In this document: piece after piece, positions 44,571-56,133 of the stretch
Numbering within the stretch: the stretch's first letter is position 1
How the letters are laid out: each line of letters starts with the position of its first letter
Assembly: GCA_032622095.1 (NCBI GenBank)
Contig: CP136061.1
Coordinates: 213,556,373 to 213,620,372, forward strand
Source of the DNA: Siphonodentalium dalli
Lineage: Eukaryota; Mollusca; Scaphopoda; Gadilida; Siphonodentaliidae
Reading direction: 5' to 3'
DNA: 64,000 nucleotides
The notes under the pieces: generated by a model
Told to the model about the DNA's origin: nothing
The model's database searches: none
The model's input: the letters and a program-made list of their open reading frames with translations, nothing else
Position numbers and translations under genes: made by a program

Positions 44571-45070
44571 ATTTAGTTGAATTTCTATATTTGAGTCGAT
44601 CATTGTGTATATTGTTGATTTTGTCAAATTTTTGATCAATATATATTACTTTTTTTTTATAAAAATCATATTTTCTACCTTTCGGTGATCATTATATATA
44701 TATATGTTTTGTTGATTTTTTTGTAAAAGAGATTTTATTCTTATAGTTGAATTGTTATATTTCGGCGATCATTCTATATATTGTTGATTTTGTGAAATTT
44801 TTGGTTAATATATGTGACTTTTTTATAAAAATTATATTTTCTGCCTTTCGGCAATCATTTTTTATACATATACATGTTTTGGTGATTTTTTGAAAAAGAG
44901 ATTTTATTCTTATAGTTGAATTGTTATATTTCGGCGATCATTGTATATATTGTTGATTTTGTCAAAATTTGGTTATTATATATTACTTTTTTTATAAAAA
45001 TCATATTTTCTACCTTTTGGCGATCATTTTATATATATACATATTGTTGATTTTTTGTAAAAGAGATTCT
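44571..45070. repeat. Tandem array, about 169-bp unit, three copies, near the right TIR
   Basis: The units share TATAGTTGAATTGTTATATTTCGGCGATCATT (in parts), ATATTGTTGATTTTGT and AAAATCATATTTTCTACCTTT. A shorter GGCGATCATT ... GTTGATTTT motif occurs twice per unit. It is AT-rich and non-coding, about 360 bp inside the right terminus. Confidence 0.88.
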
Positions 45071-45426
45071 ATTTTTTAATAATTACAAGTTATTTTATAT
45101 ACAAATAGTTTTTTTTAGTAGTCACCCCCACCCCTTTTTATAATTTGCTATATAAATATACATACATATCTACATACATACATACATATCGTCTGTGTGA
45201 AAACATTTAAAAAGCCGGTTGGTAGCAAAATATATATAGTACCAGTATTACCATCCTCTCAAATTACCAGACTATTTAAATTGGGACATATAAATCGACG
45301 CAGTAATATAACCAACATGTTGTCTACATAGACGTGTTGATACACGTCGGTCAGAACATTGTTAGATATACATACAGAGAAACAGTTATAAATTAATTCC
45401 CATAGCTTTAGTTGTGACCCTTTAAA

Positions 45427-45802
45427 TATAAGAAAAGATCCCCATCTATACCCAGTACTCGGGGAATTTTCATTATATGTCTGACTTCACCCCGAATTAC
45501 TCGTCAACTTACTCGCTGCTGCTGGTTGATAATATAAAATATTCATATACCCCCCCCACCCCAACCAAACCAAAATCCCTGAACTCGAAGGAACAATCAC
45601 CAGGGGGAATCAGTCTCGATATTTTATAAACCAACAAACACAGCACTACATCTATATATATTACAAACACCTGTCTACTCTCATACCCCCACTAGCTCCT
45701 ACTCTTATCTCAAAATCTTCTCAACCATTTTTTGGAAAAGTGGTTGGCCCATACCCACCATACTAAATAAGGGCGTGTCCACCCGTGATACCATATACTA
45801 CT
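45427..45802 (-). repeat. Polinton right terminal inverted repeat
   Basis: Inverted partner of 20185-20541, ending exactly at the target duplication. It contains a C-run (45550-45557) matching the G-run of the left copy, and the extra block of about 21 bp described there. Confidence 0.95.
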
Positions 45803-45808
45803 TCTCTG
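45803..45808. repeat. Target-site duplication TCTCTG, right copy
   Basis: Identical to 20179-20184. Confidence 0.93.
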
Positions 45809-46234
45809 CTCAATATTGCACGATTTAGGCGACTGTTGTGAGCCGATTTCACGATAAACATGAATTTATTACCTGGGAGAAATGTTATGATTGTAAGCGA
45901 CGTGAAGCGAAATCGACCCACCCAATTCGCCTAATGCATAAACTCTCGAGCTGGGACATTCACCTACGACGAAATACACATATAGTAACTAATACATATA
46001 GTGACTGCCCTATTTGTTTGACATTCATCAGAAAAGTTTCCAGGTTATAAACTAGTGGAATATGATATATACGGGCGTCATGGCATGACGTAACATAATA
46101 TTTGACACCAATAATTCAGAGTTTACTAAGTCAATTTTCCGCTTATCATGAAAAATAAATTGAAAGAAATTTGCAATAAAGTTCATCCATAAGTAAAACA
46201 TGGAAAACGAAAATAGTCATAACTGAGAAAGCGC
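45809..46234. other. Host flank with dispersed repeat
   Basis: Blocks such as TTATTACCTGGGAGAAATGT and AATATGATATATACGGGCGT match the repeat family seen at 19180-19380 and again at 47630-47750. No gene. Confidence 0.6.
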
Positions 46235-46238
46235 TTAA

Positions 46239-46603
46239 CCCTTTACCCAACATAACGGCCATGTGCCAATGCATTCTCTTATATATGCGAGTCGACCATA
46301 GGTCGCCTCGCATATATAAGAGAATGCATTGGCTTAACACATTAAAAATTATAAAATTGTTAAAGAATGTTAAAGAATTTTTTAGGCCAATGCATTCTCT
46401 TATATATGCGAGGCGACCTATGGTCGACTCGCATATATAAGAGAATGCATTGGCACATGGCATAACTGTAACTATCACAATGTAGTCAAGGAGTCGGTTC
46501 CAATGATATCCATATTTGTATGGTTCTATTAAGACAGACCGAAGATATTTTAGGCTGTTGAAGCTTTATTTGGGCGGTTTTGGCCGTTTTGTTGGGTAAA
46601 GGG
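46239..46603. mobile_element. TTAA-flanked MITE containing two reciprocal hairpins
   Basis: The ends CCCTTTACCCAACA and their complement are flanked by TTAA (46235-46238, 46604-46607). Inside, 46266-46333 and 46384-46454 are each near-perfect palindromes of about 68-70 bp (GCCAATGCATTCTCTTATAT ... complement), and the second is the reverse complement of the first. The right-end sequence (GACAGACCGAAGATATTTTA ... AAAGGGTTAA) recurs at 47258-47332 as a solo end. Confidence 0.85.
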
Positions 46604-46607
46604 TTAA

Positions 46608-47935
46608 AGACATGCGTCGACTTCAATCATACTTCGTGACTAACTCTTTAGCAGCCGCTGGCTATCTGCTACATATAAGATATGTTGTGTTTGTACTTAG
46701 TCTAGATCAGACTATCAGTGATGGACGTTTCGCAGTATAGTACAACACTTGCGTCTGAAGCGTAACGCATGAGTACAACTGAATCTTTGTTCATTGGCCA
46801 TCACAGGCAGGTTATTAGTGTTAAAATGCATAAGTGGTGGTCAAGCTTAGTGTGTGGGCTATACGGTTGGGTATACAAATCAGAACACATCTCTACAATG
46901 AGCAATCATCATTTTTCATAAGCAACAGTCAGAATATGTCCGTTCGATAACTGACCGAAATGTATATATTTTATCATGTAGATTTGTTTTCCTTTTGGAA
47001 TTCAGTCCATCGCTGACATAAAATTATTACGAATTGAACTAATTGCGTAGGAAGTATTGTACTAATGTTTATACATGTATATCCATACAGTGTAAGTTTG
47101 ATCAATATTGTATATTTGATGTACTACATAGTTGTGTTCACCGCACAGTGCAGGTTTTATCTCTTATGTAAACGGTTGTCAGTTCGATCAAAGTGTTATG
47201 AGCATCTTGGAATTAACATATGTACCAACTGGGTATATAGCCCAGTGCATTTATGAGACAGACCGAAGATATTTTAGGCTGTTGAAGCTTTATTTGGCCG
47301 GTTTTGGCCGTTTTGTTTGGTAAAGGGTTAATTGTCCAGCGCTTTTGGGAGACGAAGCAAATACGCTTGTTATAACAGGCGACCATTCGATTTTTGCTAG
47401 GCTGACAAAAAATGCACAATGTGTTGCAACTTCCTGTGTTGAAAGTCGATACCTGAATAACATGGCCACCAAAAGCTCCTATTTTTGGGCTGTGTCCGAT
47501 CTAATTATTTTCTGCTATAGAAAATGTATACCTGGTGATTTTATGGTGTCAAATCAGTCAAGTATTATTTATTCTCGTCCAGGAATGTACACTCTAGCAA
47601 ATATTGAAGCCGCATTTGAGCGATAAGCATTTGATTTATTACCTGGGCAAAATTTTATGATTGTAATCGACGCAAGCATATCGGCTCAAAAAAGTCACAT
47701 AAATCATGCAGAATTGACGGAGTATGATCTCTACGGTCGTAGCCAAGCCAGATAAGAGATTCGTGGCATGAGCTAATTAGTTTCGTGAATTCAGACCGAT
47801 TAAAAGTAGATATATGGTTGCCAACACGTCCCACGGTTGGGGTTATAATTTCGATCTAATTATTTTCGTGTATCAAAACACATAGTCGTTCATACAGTCA
47901 AATTGAATATGACATAATTTAGAACCGCCATTGAT
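46608..47935. other. No gene; solo MITE end and dispersed repeat
   Basis: Besides the 47258-47332 MITE end and the 47630-47750 repeat copy, I see nothing coding. The 93-codon ORF at 47345-47626 has no recognisable features and is matched by antisense ORFs. Confidence 0.5.
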
Positions 47936-50330
47936 ATCCCCCCTCCCGTGTGGGCCCGAAGTAGCATAGGCCTACCGCCCCACTGCGAGGGGTAAGAATC
48001 CCAAAATGTGGCACATTGTTGCCGTGTGGTGAATCCCGTGATATGTGTAGGTGTCTTGTTGGTATTAGGGCGGCCATACAGCGTGAGTCATCGATCTGCG
48101 AATACGGCTAAGCTCATGGTCCACCTTGGTCCTGCATCTCTCCAAGACGGATGGTTGAGTTGACCCGGCTGAAACAATCGGCTAGTCACGCCTCTCCACA
48201 GTGTTTCAGATTCAATATGTGTTATCTGTTGTATTGGTGGTCTGATGTTTGAAGTATTGTTTTCTGTTTTATCACGTATGATGTTTCTGTTATCTCATGT
48301 CTCTTTGGTGTTCGTCCTGCTGATGTCTAAACGGATCACCGCTTCAGCTATGTACCAGTATTTGGCCCGACCAGGAATAGAAGGGTATCCCTTTGTGGCT
48401 GCTGGGCTAGTTGTCTATTTTTTGCTTTCTATATGGCAACTCAGAACAAACAAACACGACCTGATCGCAAGAATGACTCACTTAGTTCCAATGATGTTGG
48501 GGTATTCCCTCAGTACTTGGTTCTTAACTTCCAATCGACTATGAAAAGACCCTCTGTATTTGTCATTGATAAGATACTTCAAAGTGTTGCCTGACAATTG
48601 AAATCTGTCAAACCGATCAGGGCCGGGACAGTGACTAGCTCTATCCTGATGTATTGTTCAAAGAAAGTGCAATCTGATGCCTTGTTTCAGTTAAGACCTA
48701 TAGCACAAACAACAGTCACGGTTGATCGTCACATAAGGATTAACTGTCATGTGGACTGTTTTTATGGAGATGTAACGGTGAGGTAAGTGGACATAACTTG
48801 TGTAAAACCCGAAGGGTTTTACATACAAGTTATGTCCATTTACCTCACCGTTACATCTCCATAAAAATAGTCCACATGACAGTTAATCCTTTCCTTATAT
48901 TTATATACATTTAGCGAAAGAGCCGCTTTTGTAAATATATTTAAATCGAAAAGTATATCGTGACAAGATCAGCCCAAAATACCCAATAGCACCCTTGGCA
49001 AAAGTTAATAGGAACAATTTCTCTTCATGTTGAAACCCGATGATGTATTAAGTCAATCCTGCGCGAGTCAAAATGCGCCCAAAGCATTACGCGTTCGTCT
49101 TTCCCAACCTAATGACGTATCGATGGTGTTATTAGCTTGGTGTTATGAGGCGTTACGCATTCACCGAGAAATAACTGCAACTAGCCACGTGGGCGCCGAC
49201 CAATCAGAATGCTGGATTTAGTGATGACAACACTTAGTGTGTAAATATAAAACATTGAATAGTAGCAGATTCTTCTGAGTCGGATATATTGGCTGAGTTG
49301 GCACTGAGTTACTGATGACAGTTTTATGTACTAAACGTTCCTCTGCATAGTTATCTTCCAATCGATGCGAACATCTGCCGGTATTGAAGGTTGGATATAT
49401 GAAGATAAATTTATCTACATATGTTCCAAATCACTTACGATGTTTTAAATGTCATGGGTATGGTCATGACCAGGAACATTGTAACAGTAAAGAAACCATA
49501 TGTGCACACTATTCTGTTTCTGGTCAGGATCATAAGGACTGTACTAAGCCAAAAAAGTGCTCAAACTATCAAGGTTCACATGCCGCAATGGATAGTCCAA
49601 GTCCCATATGGGACTATGAGTTCCAAATTCAACAATGTAAGGATGAGAAACATCTATATATTTCGTTGCAAAGGAAATATTTGGTGGTCGACCCATCAAT
49701 TCAACCAGTCACAAACTTGGCTATCGTTTCTACAAAACAGCGTGTTGATACCAGCACTGAGACAGTCAACAGCCAGACCAACACCATCATTCGTGTATCA
49801 CAAGCGATACTACTTGACGTAACTGATCTAACGCCTGTCCGAGACCTACATCGCAAACCATGGGAACATATATTGACGACATACCGTTGCTCACAAACAA
49901 TCCACTCAAGTTGATCAGTTACTGCAACACAATCTATTCGAGTTGATGCTACTGCTTCACAACAAATATCCCATTTGCTTCGAAACAAAAACCGCCAAAG
50001 TCACTCCAACGTTTACACTCAGAAAGAGAGGTTCATATTTGACCAGCTGCTTTGTGAGAAAAGATTAACACTACAAGGCACCACACAGTAATTGTGCATT
50101 GGTGAAAGGTGACATACTTCTGCCTCACACACCCGACCGTCAGCTTGACGCATTGATAGAGGTTCATCAAATATTATAAATACCTTGTCAATGCAAAATC
50201 AGATGTTAAAAGCTACTTTACGTATCTCGATGGGCAGACTTGGTAATTTCGTGTTATTTATTTGCTATTTATTATGTAGTCAAGTACTACTTTTATACGT
50301 TTTATAATCTGACAGCTGTGAGTCTACGAA
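47936..50330 (+). pseudogene. ORF1-only (half-LINE) retrotransposon, copy 1, degenerate
   Basis: It begins with a GC-rich 5' block (GTGTGGGCCCGAAGTAGCAT ... CTACCGCCCCACTGC). ORF1 remnants start at about 48545 (PSVFVIDKILQSVA-like) and are interrupted by an insertion at about 48737-49247. The zinc-knuckle region (49384-49914) follows, with RCFKCHGYGHDQEHC, then CAHYSVSGQDHKDC (one Cys lost) and CSNYQGSHAA. After ORF1 comes a non-coding 3' UTR with no trace of endonuclease or RT. Copy 2 (59130-61258) has the same ORF1-to-UTR junction. Gag-like ORF1 proteins of jockey-type LINEs bind element RNA. This copy has stops and frame breaks. Confidence 0.75.
48744..48882. mobile_element. 139-bp hairpin MITE with TTAA sites, inside the LINE copy
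   Basis: An almost perfect hairpin (CTGTCATGTGGACTGTTTTT ... complement) with a 3-base centre near GGGTTTT/AAAACCC, flanked by TTAA (48740-48743, 48883-48886). It lies in the segment that separates the two ORF1 parts. Confidence 0.85.
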
Positions 50331-51895
50331 ACATCTAGTGGACATTCGTTGTGCTGGATTCCATCGTATTTCTATCGCGGACCGTCGCATTAATTATACG
50401 GATATTTGTCAAACGTTTGATTGATGAGCGGATGGCGGAGTCTATCAGCCGGATCAACACTTCCTCCGATATAATTGTAACATTATGTATAGGAAAATGG
50501 CCGAGATCGTTCCATTCGCTGAAATAATGTACAGTTTGAAGCTATTATCTGACTTAAAACATGGACGAGTCGATGTTTTTGATGCGACACCTCTTATCGG
50601 AATGGATTAACCCAAAATTGGGTCAAGAAACTTGAGTTGTACCATGTGTTGGGCTTTATCCAAGCACTCATTGGCTGCACGGATGACGTGACACCTTAAC
50701 CCATTGTCAACGTAATGGACAGGCAGCACCCCATTGCTTTTCCAACCATTGCATGAACATGACGTACCGACAATGAGATCCTTCTGCGATATATTTACGA
50801 ATATCGTCGGGAGTTTTTGCCCTTACATTTCGCATTTGTATTAAATTATTTATGTGGCATATTTCGGATTTTGCAGATAATTATGGCAGATTGGTGCGAG
50901 CGGCATGCATAATCGGAGATTTGGCGATCTTGTGGTTGAGATCGTGGGTAATACTGAAGATCGAAGGACTGCATTTACATGCAAATTACTGTATTAGATT
51001 AGGTTTTATCGTGAGGGGTGAGCACTACAACATGCCACCCACGGAATTAGATTCGAGAAATTTTAACAGTCGAAAAATGCCTATTCGCGAAACAACATGC
51101 CTGGAATTTGAAGTTATACACCCCCTCACATCAACCCTTCTGTCATGTTCTAGCAATCAATAAGAGCGATATTATATTTGAAAACCGTTGCCTATATAGA
51201 GCTACGTCGATATATTATGGTATCATACATGCAAGTCATATAAAATTAAATCGTCCACAGTAAAATAACCGTTAATTAAATTGGATTTGAGCATCCGTTA
51301 TTAAAATACTGGTACGTTGTTTGTAAAATAATGTACGATCTCGACAATAACCATCCATATCCTATAAACTGGACTCGATGAATAAAGGAGTGACGTCATA
51401 GCCATGTTTTAATTATTGTTATTGGGCATATTGTGCTAGACCGATTTTCCCGCGAACAGAATACTGACTATCTTTACATATTACTCCGACACCTTCAATT
51501 TACTGAAGATTTACTGGAGGTCTAGGTGCCGAGTAACGTTATAACCATGCGGTGACCCCAGTAGCGTTCATTAACCGCATATATACCGAGGAGTGTACAT
51601 TGGATAGCCGTTAATGTCCGCGTCTGATCGAATAGCGAACTGTACCCACCATAATATACCTGGATAAACGTTGTAATGGTGGAAGTCGGCATTTTGCAGC
51701 ATTCTGATCTTTATTCAGTGATCCCGAAGGAGACGACTTTTCAGTCTGACAAACTTGGTATCTGGCCTAGTTCTGATCTGTGTCAGAATACCCTGACCAG
51801 GTTGCAATCCAGGCCCGCTAGCACGAGAAACCAGTGCACTACCTCTCGGCTACTGACATCCCTACTACTGACATCACAACATATGTTTGATCGTG
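50331..51895. other. No gene seen
   Basis: ORFs of up to 103 codons carry no motifs. Short inverted repeats near 51486-51536 only. Confidence 0.5.
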
Positions 51896-52246
51896 GAAAA
51901 TACTCAATGTGGTTAGTTCTAAGTGTAACGATGACTAAGAAACGGCCAGTCCCTCCATAGTTTTTTTTGAGTATCGAATGCTGATCTTGCAATTAGTGAC
52001 TACGTCTAGACAATATTTACAGGCAAACATGCATCCGTGCTGTGGAACACGTATGCATGACGTTGGTTGGTCGATCTTACGTCATGTGACGTCACATGTG
52101 GACCCTACATGCTTTCATATGGTGTGACACAACTTGCAACAAGCAATATAAATATAACGTTGGAAATGGGCGCTATATGTGGTTAATCAGCCAGTTCACT
52201 ATAGATTGAGTGTAACTATAAATACAACGGATGACTACGTTAGTTA
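51896..52246. repeat. Duplicated flank, copy A (partner 54128-54478)
   Basis: It runs from AATACTCAATGTGGTTAGTT to AACG.A..ACTACGTTAGTTA and is nearly identical to 54128-54478. Each copy is followed at once by a Helitron 5' end. Confidence 0.9.
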
Positions 52247-53159
52247 TCTATTATATATTTTGGAAGATCTGTTTGTGTGTTTGTGTGTGTGTTTGTGTGT
52301 AATCGATGGACTCGAAAATGGCCCAGCCGATTTCGATGAAACTTGGTATGTGGGGGTATTTTCGGGCCAGGAGCAACATAGGCCTATTAATTTGTCCGTG
52401 CGAGGTCAACTTTTCACGTGCCGAGGTCAAATCTGTTTTTACGCCGTTTTGCGCTAATATATTTCAGTTCGGTGCTTACAAATCGATTCGAAACAGCGCG
52501 AATAATAACATGCCAGTCATAATAATGACACTATGACAATCTTTCGTGTTTCCTCTTTCCAACGATATATAATATGTATGTATCCGTTTTAGTTATCTGC
52601 CTCAATTATTAAGAAGAAGTGGTACGATCTTCTATCAGGGTAAAAACAATGCGTAACTTCTATGACGTCGTTAGAGGTCATAAAGTTAGATCACGTTAAC
52701 TCTTCTCCGGCCGATGCATTTGACTGTTTCAGACGTCTTGGCGATATCTCGGGCACCGATGGTAATTTATCTTTACGTTGAAACTTGATAATTAATGAGC
52801 GTATGTATATGAGGCGCGTTTATATACTTCAGTGGAAATCAAATCGGGTTAAACTGGCGGATTTTTACGGACGAAATTTGATGCATAGGGTATCTCGGTA
52901 TCCGCTGGGCCGATTTCCGGTATCCGCTGGGCCGATTTCCACCATTTTTGGGGTGTTGGTCCACCTGACCTTGACCTTCAAAATGGTCAATTCAAGGTCA
53001 AATCGGGTAAAACCGGATGGATTTCGACGGGTACTTTTGTCGGGTACTTTTGTTCGGGCACTGTGTTTTGGACGGGTCAAATCGTGACCCCACTTGACCT
53101 TGGCCTTCAAAATAGACAATTCAAGGTCAAAGCCCGGACGAAGTCGGGTCACCTTCTAG
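52247..53159 (+). mobile_element. Non-autonomous Helitron, unit 1
   Basis: It starts TCTATTATATATTTTGGAAG after A and ends CACCTTCTAG, preceded by the hairpin CCCGGACGAAGTCGGG about 7-8 bp before the CTAG terminus. A 5' TC, a 3' hairpin and a CTRR end are Helitron features. The inside has GT-rich and AAGGTCAAATCGGGTAAAAC blocks. The ORFs are repeat-derived. Confidence 0.8.
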
Positions 53160-53773
53160 TCTATTATATATTTTGGAAGATCTGTCTGTGTGTCTGTGTG
53201 TCTGTGTGTGTGTTCGCGATGAACTCGAAAACGTCCCAACCGATTTCGATGAAACTTGGTATGTGGGGGTATTTTCGGCCGGGGACGAACATAGGAATAT
53301 TAATTTGTCCGTGCGACGTCACCTTGATCTTGAAATCGGGTCATTTCAAGGTCAAACGCCCGAATATCACGGGATTTCGATGAAACTTGGTATGTGGGGG
53401 TACTTTCTTATGGCGAGTCTCATAAGCATATTCATTTGCCCGTGCGACGTGACCTTGACCTTGAAATCGGGTAACTTCAAGGTCAAATCGCCAATTTTGA
53501 TGGGATTTCGACGAAATTTGATACGTTGGGTTACTTTTGTTCACCGAATGTTTTGGACGGGTCCAATCGTGACCCCGACCAGACCTTGACCTTCAAAATG
53601 ATCAATTCAAGGTCAAATCGGGTAAAACCGGATGGATTTCGACGGGCACGTTTGTCGGGTACCTTTGTCCGGGCAGTGTTTTTGGACTGGTCAAATCGTG
53701 ACCCCACTTGACCTTGACCTTCAAAATGGACAATTCAAGGTCTAAGTCCGGACGAAGTCGGGTCACCTTCTAG
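53160..53773 (+). mobile_element. Non-autonomous Helitron, unit 2, directly abutting unit 1
   Basis: Its TC follows the CTAG of unit 1 with no bases between. Same ends and hairpin, 614 bp. Confidence 0.8.
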
Positions 53774-54127
53774 TCTATTATATATTTTGGAAGATCTGTG
53801 TGTGTGTGTGTGTGTCTGTAATCGATGGACTCGAAAACGGCCGAGCCGATTTCGATGAAACTTGGTATGTGGGGGTATGTTCGGCCGGGGAGTAACATAG
53901 GCGTATTCATTTTCAGATCCGATGTCAACTTTTCACGTGCCGAGGTCAAATCTGTTTTTACGCTGTGTTACGGGACTTTCATTTGAGTTCGGTGCTTACA
54001 AATCGATTCGAAACAGCGCGAATAATACAATGCCAGTCATAATAATGACACTGTGAGAATCTTTCGTGTTTCCTCTTTCCAACGATATATAATGCGTATG
54101 TATGCGTTTTAGTTATCTGCCTCAATT
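53774..54127 (+). mobile_element. Non-autonomous Helitron, unit 3, lacking its 3' end
   Basis: It abuts unit 2 without spacer. It runs through the GT-rich and CGATTTCGATGAAACTTGGT blocks and then switches into the duplicated flank at about 54128, so no hairpin or CTAG end is present. Confidence 0.75.
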
Positions 54128-54478
54128 ATCAATACTCAATGTGGTTAGTTCTCAGTGTAACGATGACTAAGAAACGGCCAGTCCCTCCATAGTTGTTTTG
54201 GAGTATCGAATGCTGATCTTGCAATTAGTGACTACGTCTAGACAATATTTACAGGCAAACATGCATTCGTGCTGTGAAACACGTATGCATGCCGTTGGTT
54301 GATCGATCTTACGTCATGTGACGTCACACGTGGACCCTACTTGCTTTCATATGGTGTGACACAACTTGCAACAAGCAATATAAATATAACGTTGGAAATG
54401 GGCGCTATATGTGGTTAATCAGCCAGTTCACTATAGGTTGAGTGTAAATATAAATACAACGGAGGACTACGTTAGTTA
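54128..54478. repeat. Duplicated flank, copy B
   Basis: Partner of 51896-52246, with scattered substitutions. Confidence 0.9.
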
Positions 54479-55192
54479 TCTATTATATATTTTGGAAGAT
54501 CTGTTTGTTTGTGTGTGTGTGTGTAATCGATGAACTCGAAAACGGCCGACCCGATTTCGATGAAACTTGGTATGTGGGGGTATTTTCGGGTCAGGAGTAA
54601 CATAGGCCTATTGATTTTCAGATCCGAGGTCAACTTTTCACGTGCCGAAGTCAAATATGTTTTTACGCCGTTTTGCGCTAATATATTTCAGTTCGGTGCT
54701 CACAAATCGATTCGATATAGCGCGAATAATAAATTGCCAGTCATATAATTTGCACTGTTAGAATATGTGGCGCTTCATCTTTCCAATGATGTATCACACG
54801 CCTGTGTACGTTTAAAGTTTCTACCTTAATTATCGGGAAGAACGCAGGACCATGCTTCGCTCATCGAAAAACATTGCGTAAATATATTACGCCGTCAACA
54901 TGGATCGTGACGTGATCGCGTTTAACTCATAACCGGCCGATGTCCCGTTAACTCATCACCGGCCGAGGTATGCGCAAATGTTATTGGGCTATATATCTCG
55001 AAAACGGGTGGAGCTATCGACTTGAAATTTGGTATGTGAATGTATCTTGCCCCGGATACGAATTTTATCGGGTCGCCGAGCCGGTGCGACGCCAGCTTCG
55101 CGCATGCGCAGACCAGATCTCAGAAACGGGTGGAGCTATCGACTTTAAATTTGGTTTTTGAATAGCCCGGACGAAGTCGGGTCACCTTCTAG
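54479..55192 (+). mobile_element. Non-autonomous Helitron, unit 4
   Basis: TC start at 54479; the 3' hairpin and CTAG end at 55189-55192 are followed by a TA run. The first 300 bp resemble unit 1, then the sequence diverges (GAAACGGGTGGAGCTATCGA repeated twice). Confidence 0.8.
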
Positions 55193-55284
55193 TATATATA
55201 TATATACACCAATTAATGCATCAGAAATTACAGTGTATAGTGGGGCGGCGATGCATTCTGTCCATGGAATAGTGCATTGGGTGT

Positions 55285-56133
55285 ATGGGGACTGCACTGT
55301 ACAATCTACGTGCGCGTTATAGGTGCAACATTTCTAATCGTGTGCTTACCACACCACAGAACTGGTTGGTAGATAAACTATCCCTACATTTGGGGGAAAC
55401 TGAATCTATTCTTTTTGGCTCACAACCTAAGATTCGTAAACAGTCAAAGCTAATAGTTATCTGTAAGGACATTTCAATAAATTCCACCACCTCAGTCAAA
55501 TATCTAGGAGCAATATTGGACCAACATTTAAGTGGAGAAATGATGGCTGAGTCCGTTTTGAAGAAAATCAATTCTCGTATTAAATATCTGTATCGAAAAG
55601 CAAAATTTATAACTCAGCACTGTAGGAAACTTATGGCTATGTCTCTTATCCAATGTCAATTTGATTATGCATGCAACTTTTGGTTCTCTCCACTTACAGT
55701 CAAAACTAAAGGAAAACTTCAGACCTCCCAAAATAGGATGGTTAGATTTATTCTTGGTCTAGAAAGTTTCAGTCATATAAATTTAGATCACTTTCAACAT
55801 CTCAAGATTTTCCCAGTAGAGAATAGGATAATTCAAAGAAAATTGATACTCATGAAAAAGATCTATGATAATAATGGCCCAAATTACCTCAATTCTATGT
55901 TTACCTTAGCAAATCCTTCCCATAACACAAGATCTGGAAAATTCAAATATAATATCCCCTCTGTTGGACCCTTTGGTTCGAAGAGTTTTATGTATTCCGG
56001 CATTAAATGCTGGAATAATGTTGTAAAGTATTTAGATCCTTCATGCAATGAGAAACAATGGAGAGCCCACATCATTGATATAATCTGGATAGATATCAAA
56101 CAAAGCGATGAAAGCATATATAAATACTTTTGA
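55285..56133 (+). CDS. C-terminal part of a non-LTR retrotransposon reverse transcriptase, open for 282 codons
   Basis: 5'-truncated LINE fragment with an uninterrupted frame. NWLVDKLSLHLGETESILFG is the stretch just after the catalytic YADD region (itself missing). SVKYLGAILDQHLSG and IKKINSRIKYLYRKA-like segments follow, then LIQCQFDYACNFWFS and KLQTSQNRMVRFIL. The tail has HNTRSGKFKY and FMYSGIKCWNNV, typical of this animal LINE group. It cannot be catalytic. The absence of stops suggests a fairly young insertion. The first Met codons may belong to flanking sequence. A 3' UTR of about 385 bp follows. Confidence 0.8.
   Translation: MGTALYNLRARYRCNISNRVLTTPQNWLVDKLSLHLGETESILFGSQPKIRKQSKLIVICKDISINSTTSVKYLGAILDQHLSGEMMAESVLKKINSRIKYLYRKAKFITQHCRKLMAMSLIQCQFDYACNFWFSPLTVKTKGKLQTSQNRMVRFILGLESFSHINLDHFQHLKIFPVENRIIQRKLILMKKIYDNNGPNYLNSMFTLANPSHNTRSGKFKYNIPSVGPFGSKSFMYSGIKCWNNVVKYLDPSCNEKQWRAHIIDIIWIDIKQSDESIYKYF

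Larger units (their letters stand above)
20185..45802 (+). mobile_element. Maverick/Polinton (adintovirus-like) element, 25,618 bp
   Basis: A large self-synthesising DNA transposon or virus-like element. It is bounded by inverted repeats starting AGTAGTATATG at both ends and by a perfect 6-bp target duplication. It carries the defining set: retroviral-type integrase with chromodomain, protein-primed family B polymerase, double-jelly-roll major capsid protein, minor-capsid-like protein and FtsK/HerA-type packaging ATPase. No adenain-like protease was found. The unspliced core genes run left to right at 21258-31984. The right 13 kb is low in coding density and holds two candidate spliced genes plus nested hAT and TA-flanked insertions. 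The TIRs differ by very few bases over the first 325 bp, so integration looks recent. The polymerase frameshift makes this copy non-autonomous as assembled. Confidence 0.95.

Noticed and set aside
48245-48544. Hydrophobic 99-codon ORF that looks like a small membrane protein
   Set aside because: It falls in the 5' region of the ORF1-only LINE. The equivalent part of copy 2 (59271-59620) does not keep the frame.
52785-53589. Several overlapping ORFs of about 100-138 codons on both strands
   Set aside because: They are translations of Helitron internal repeats (AAGGTCAAATCGGG and GT-rich blocks).
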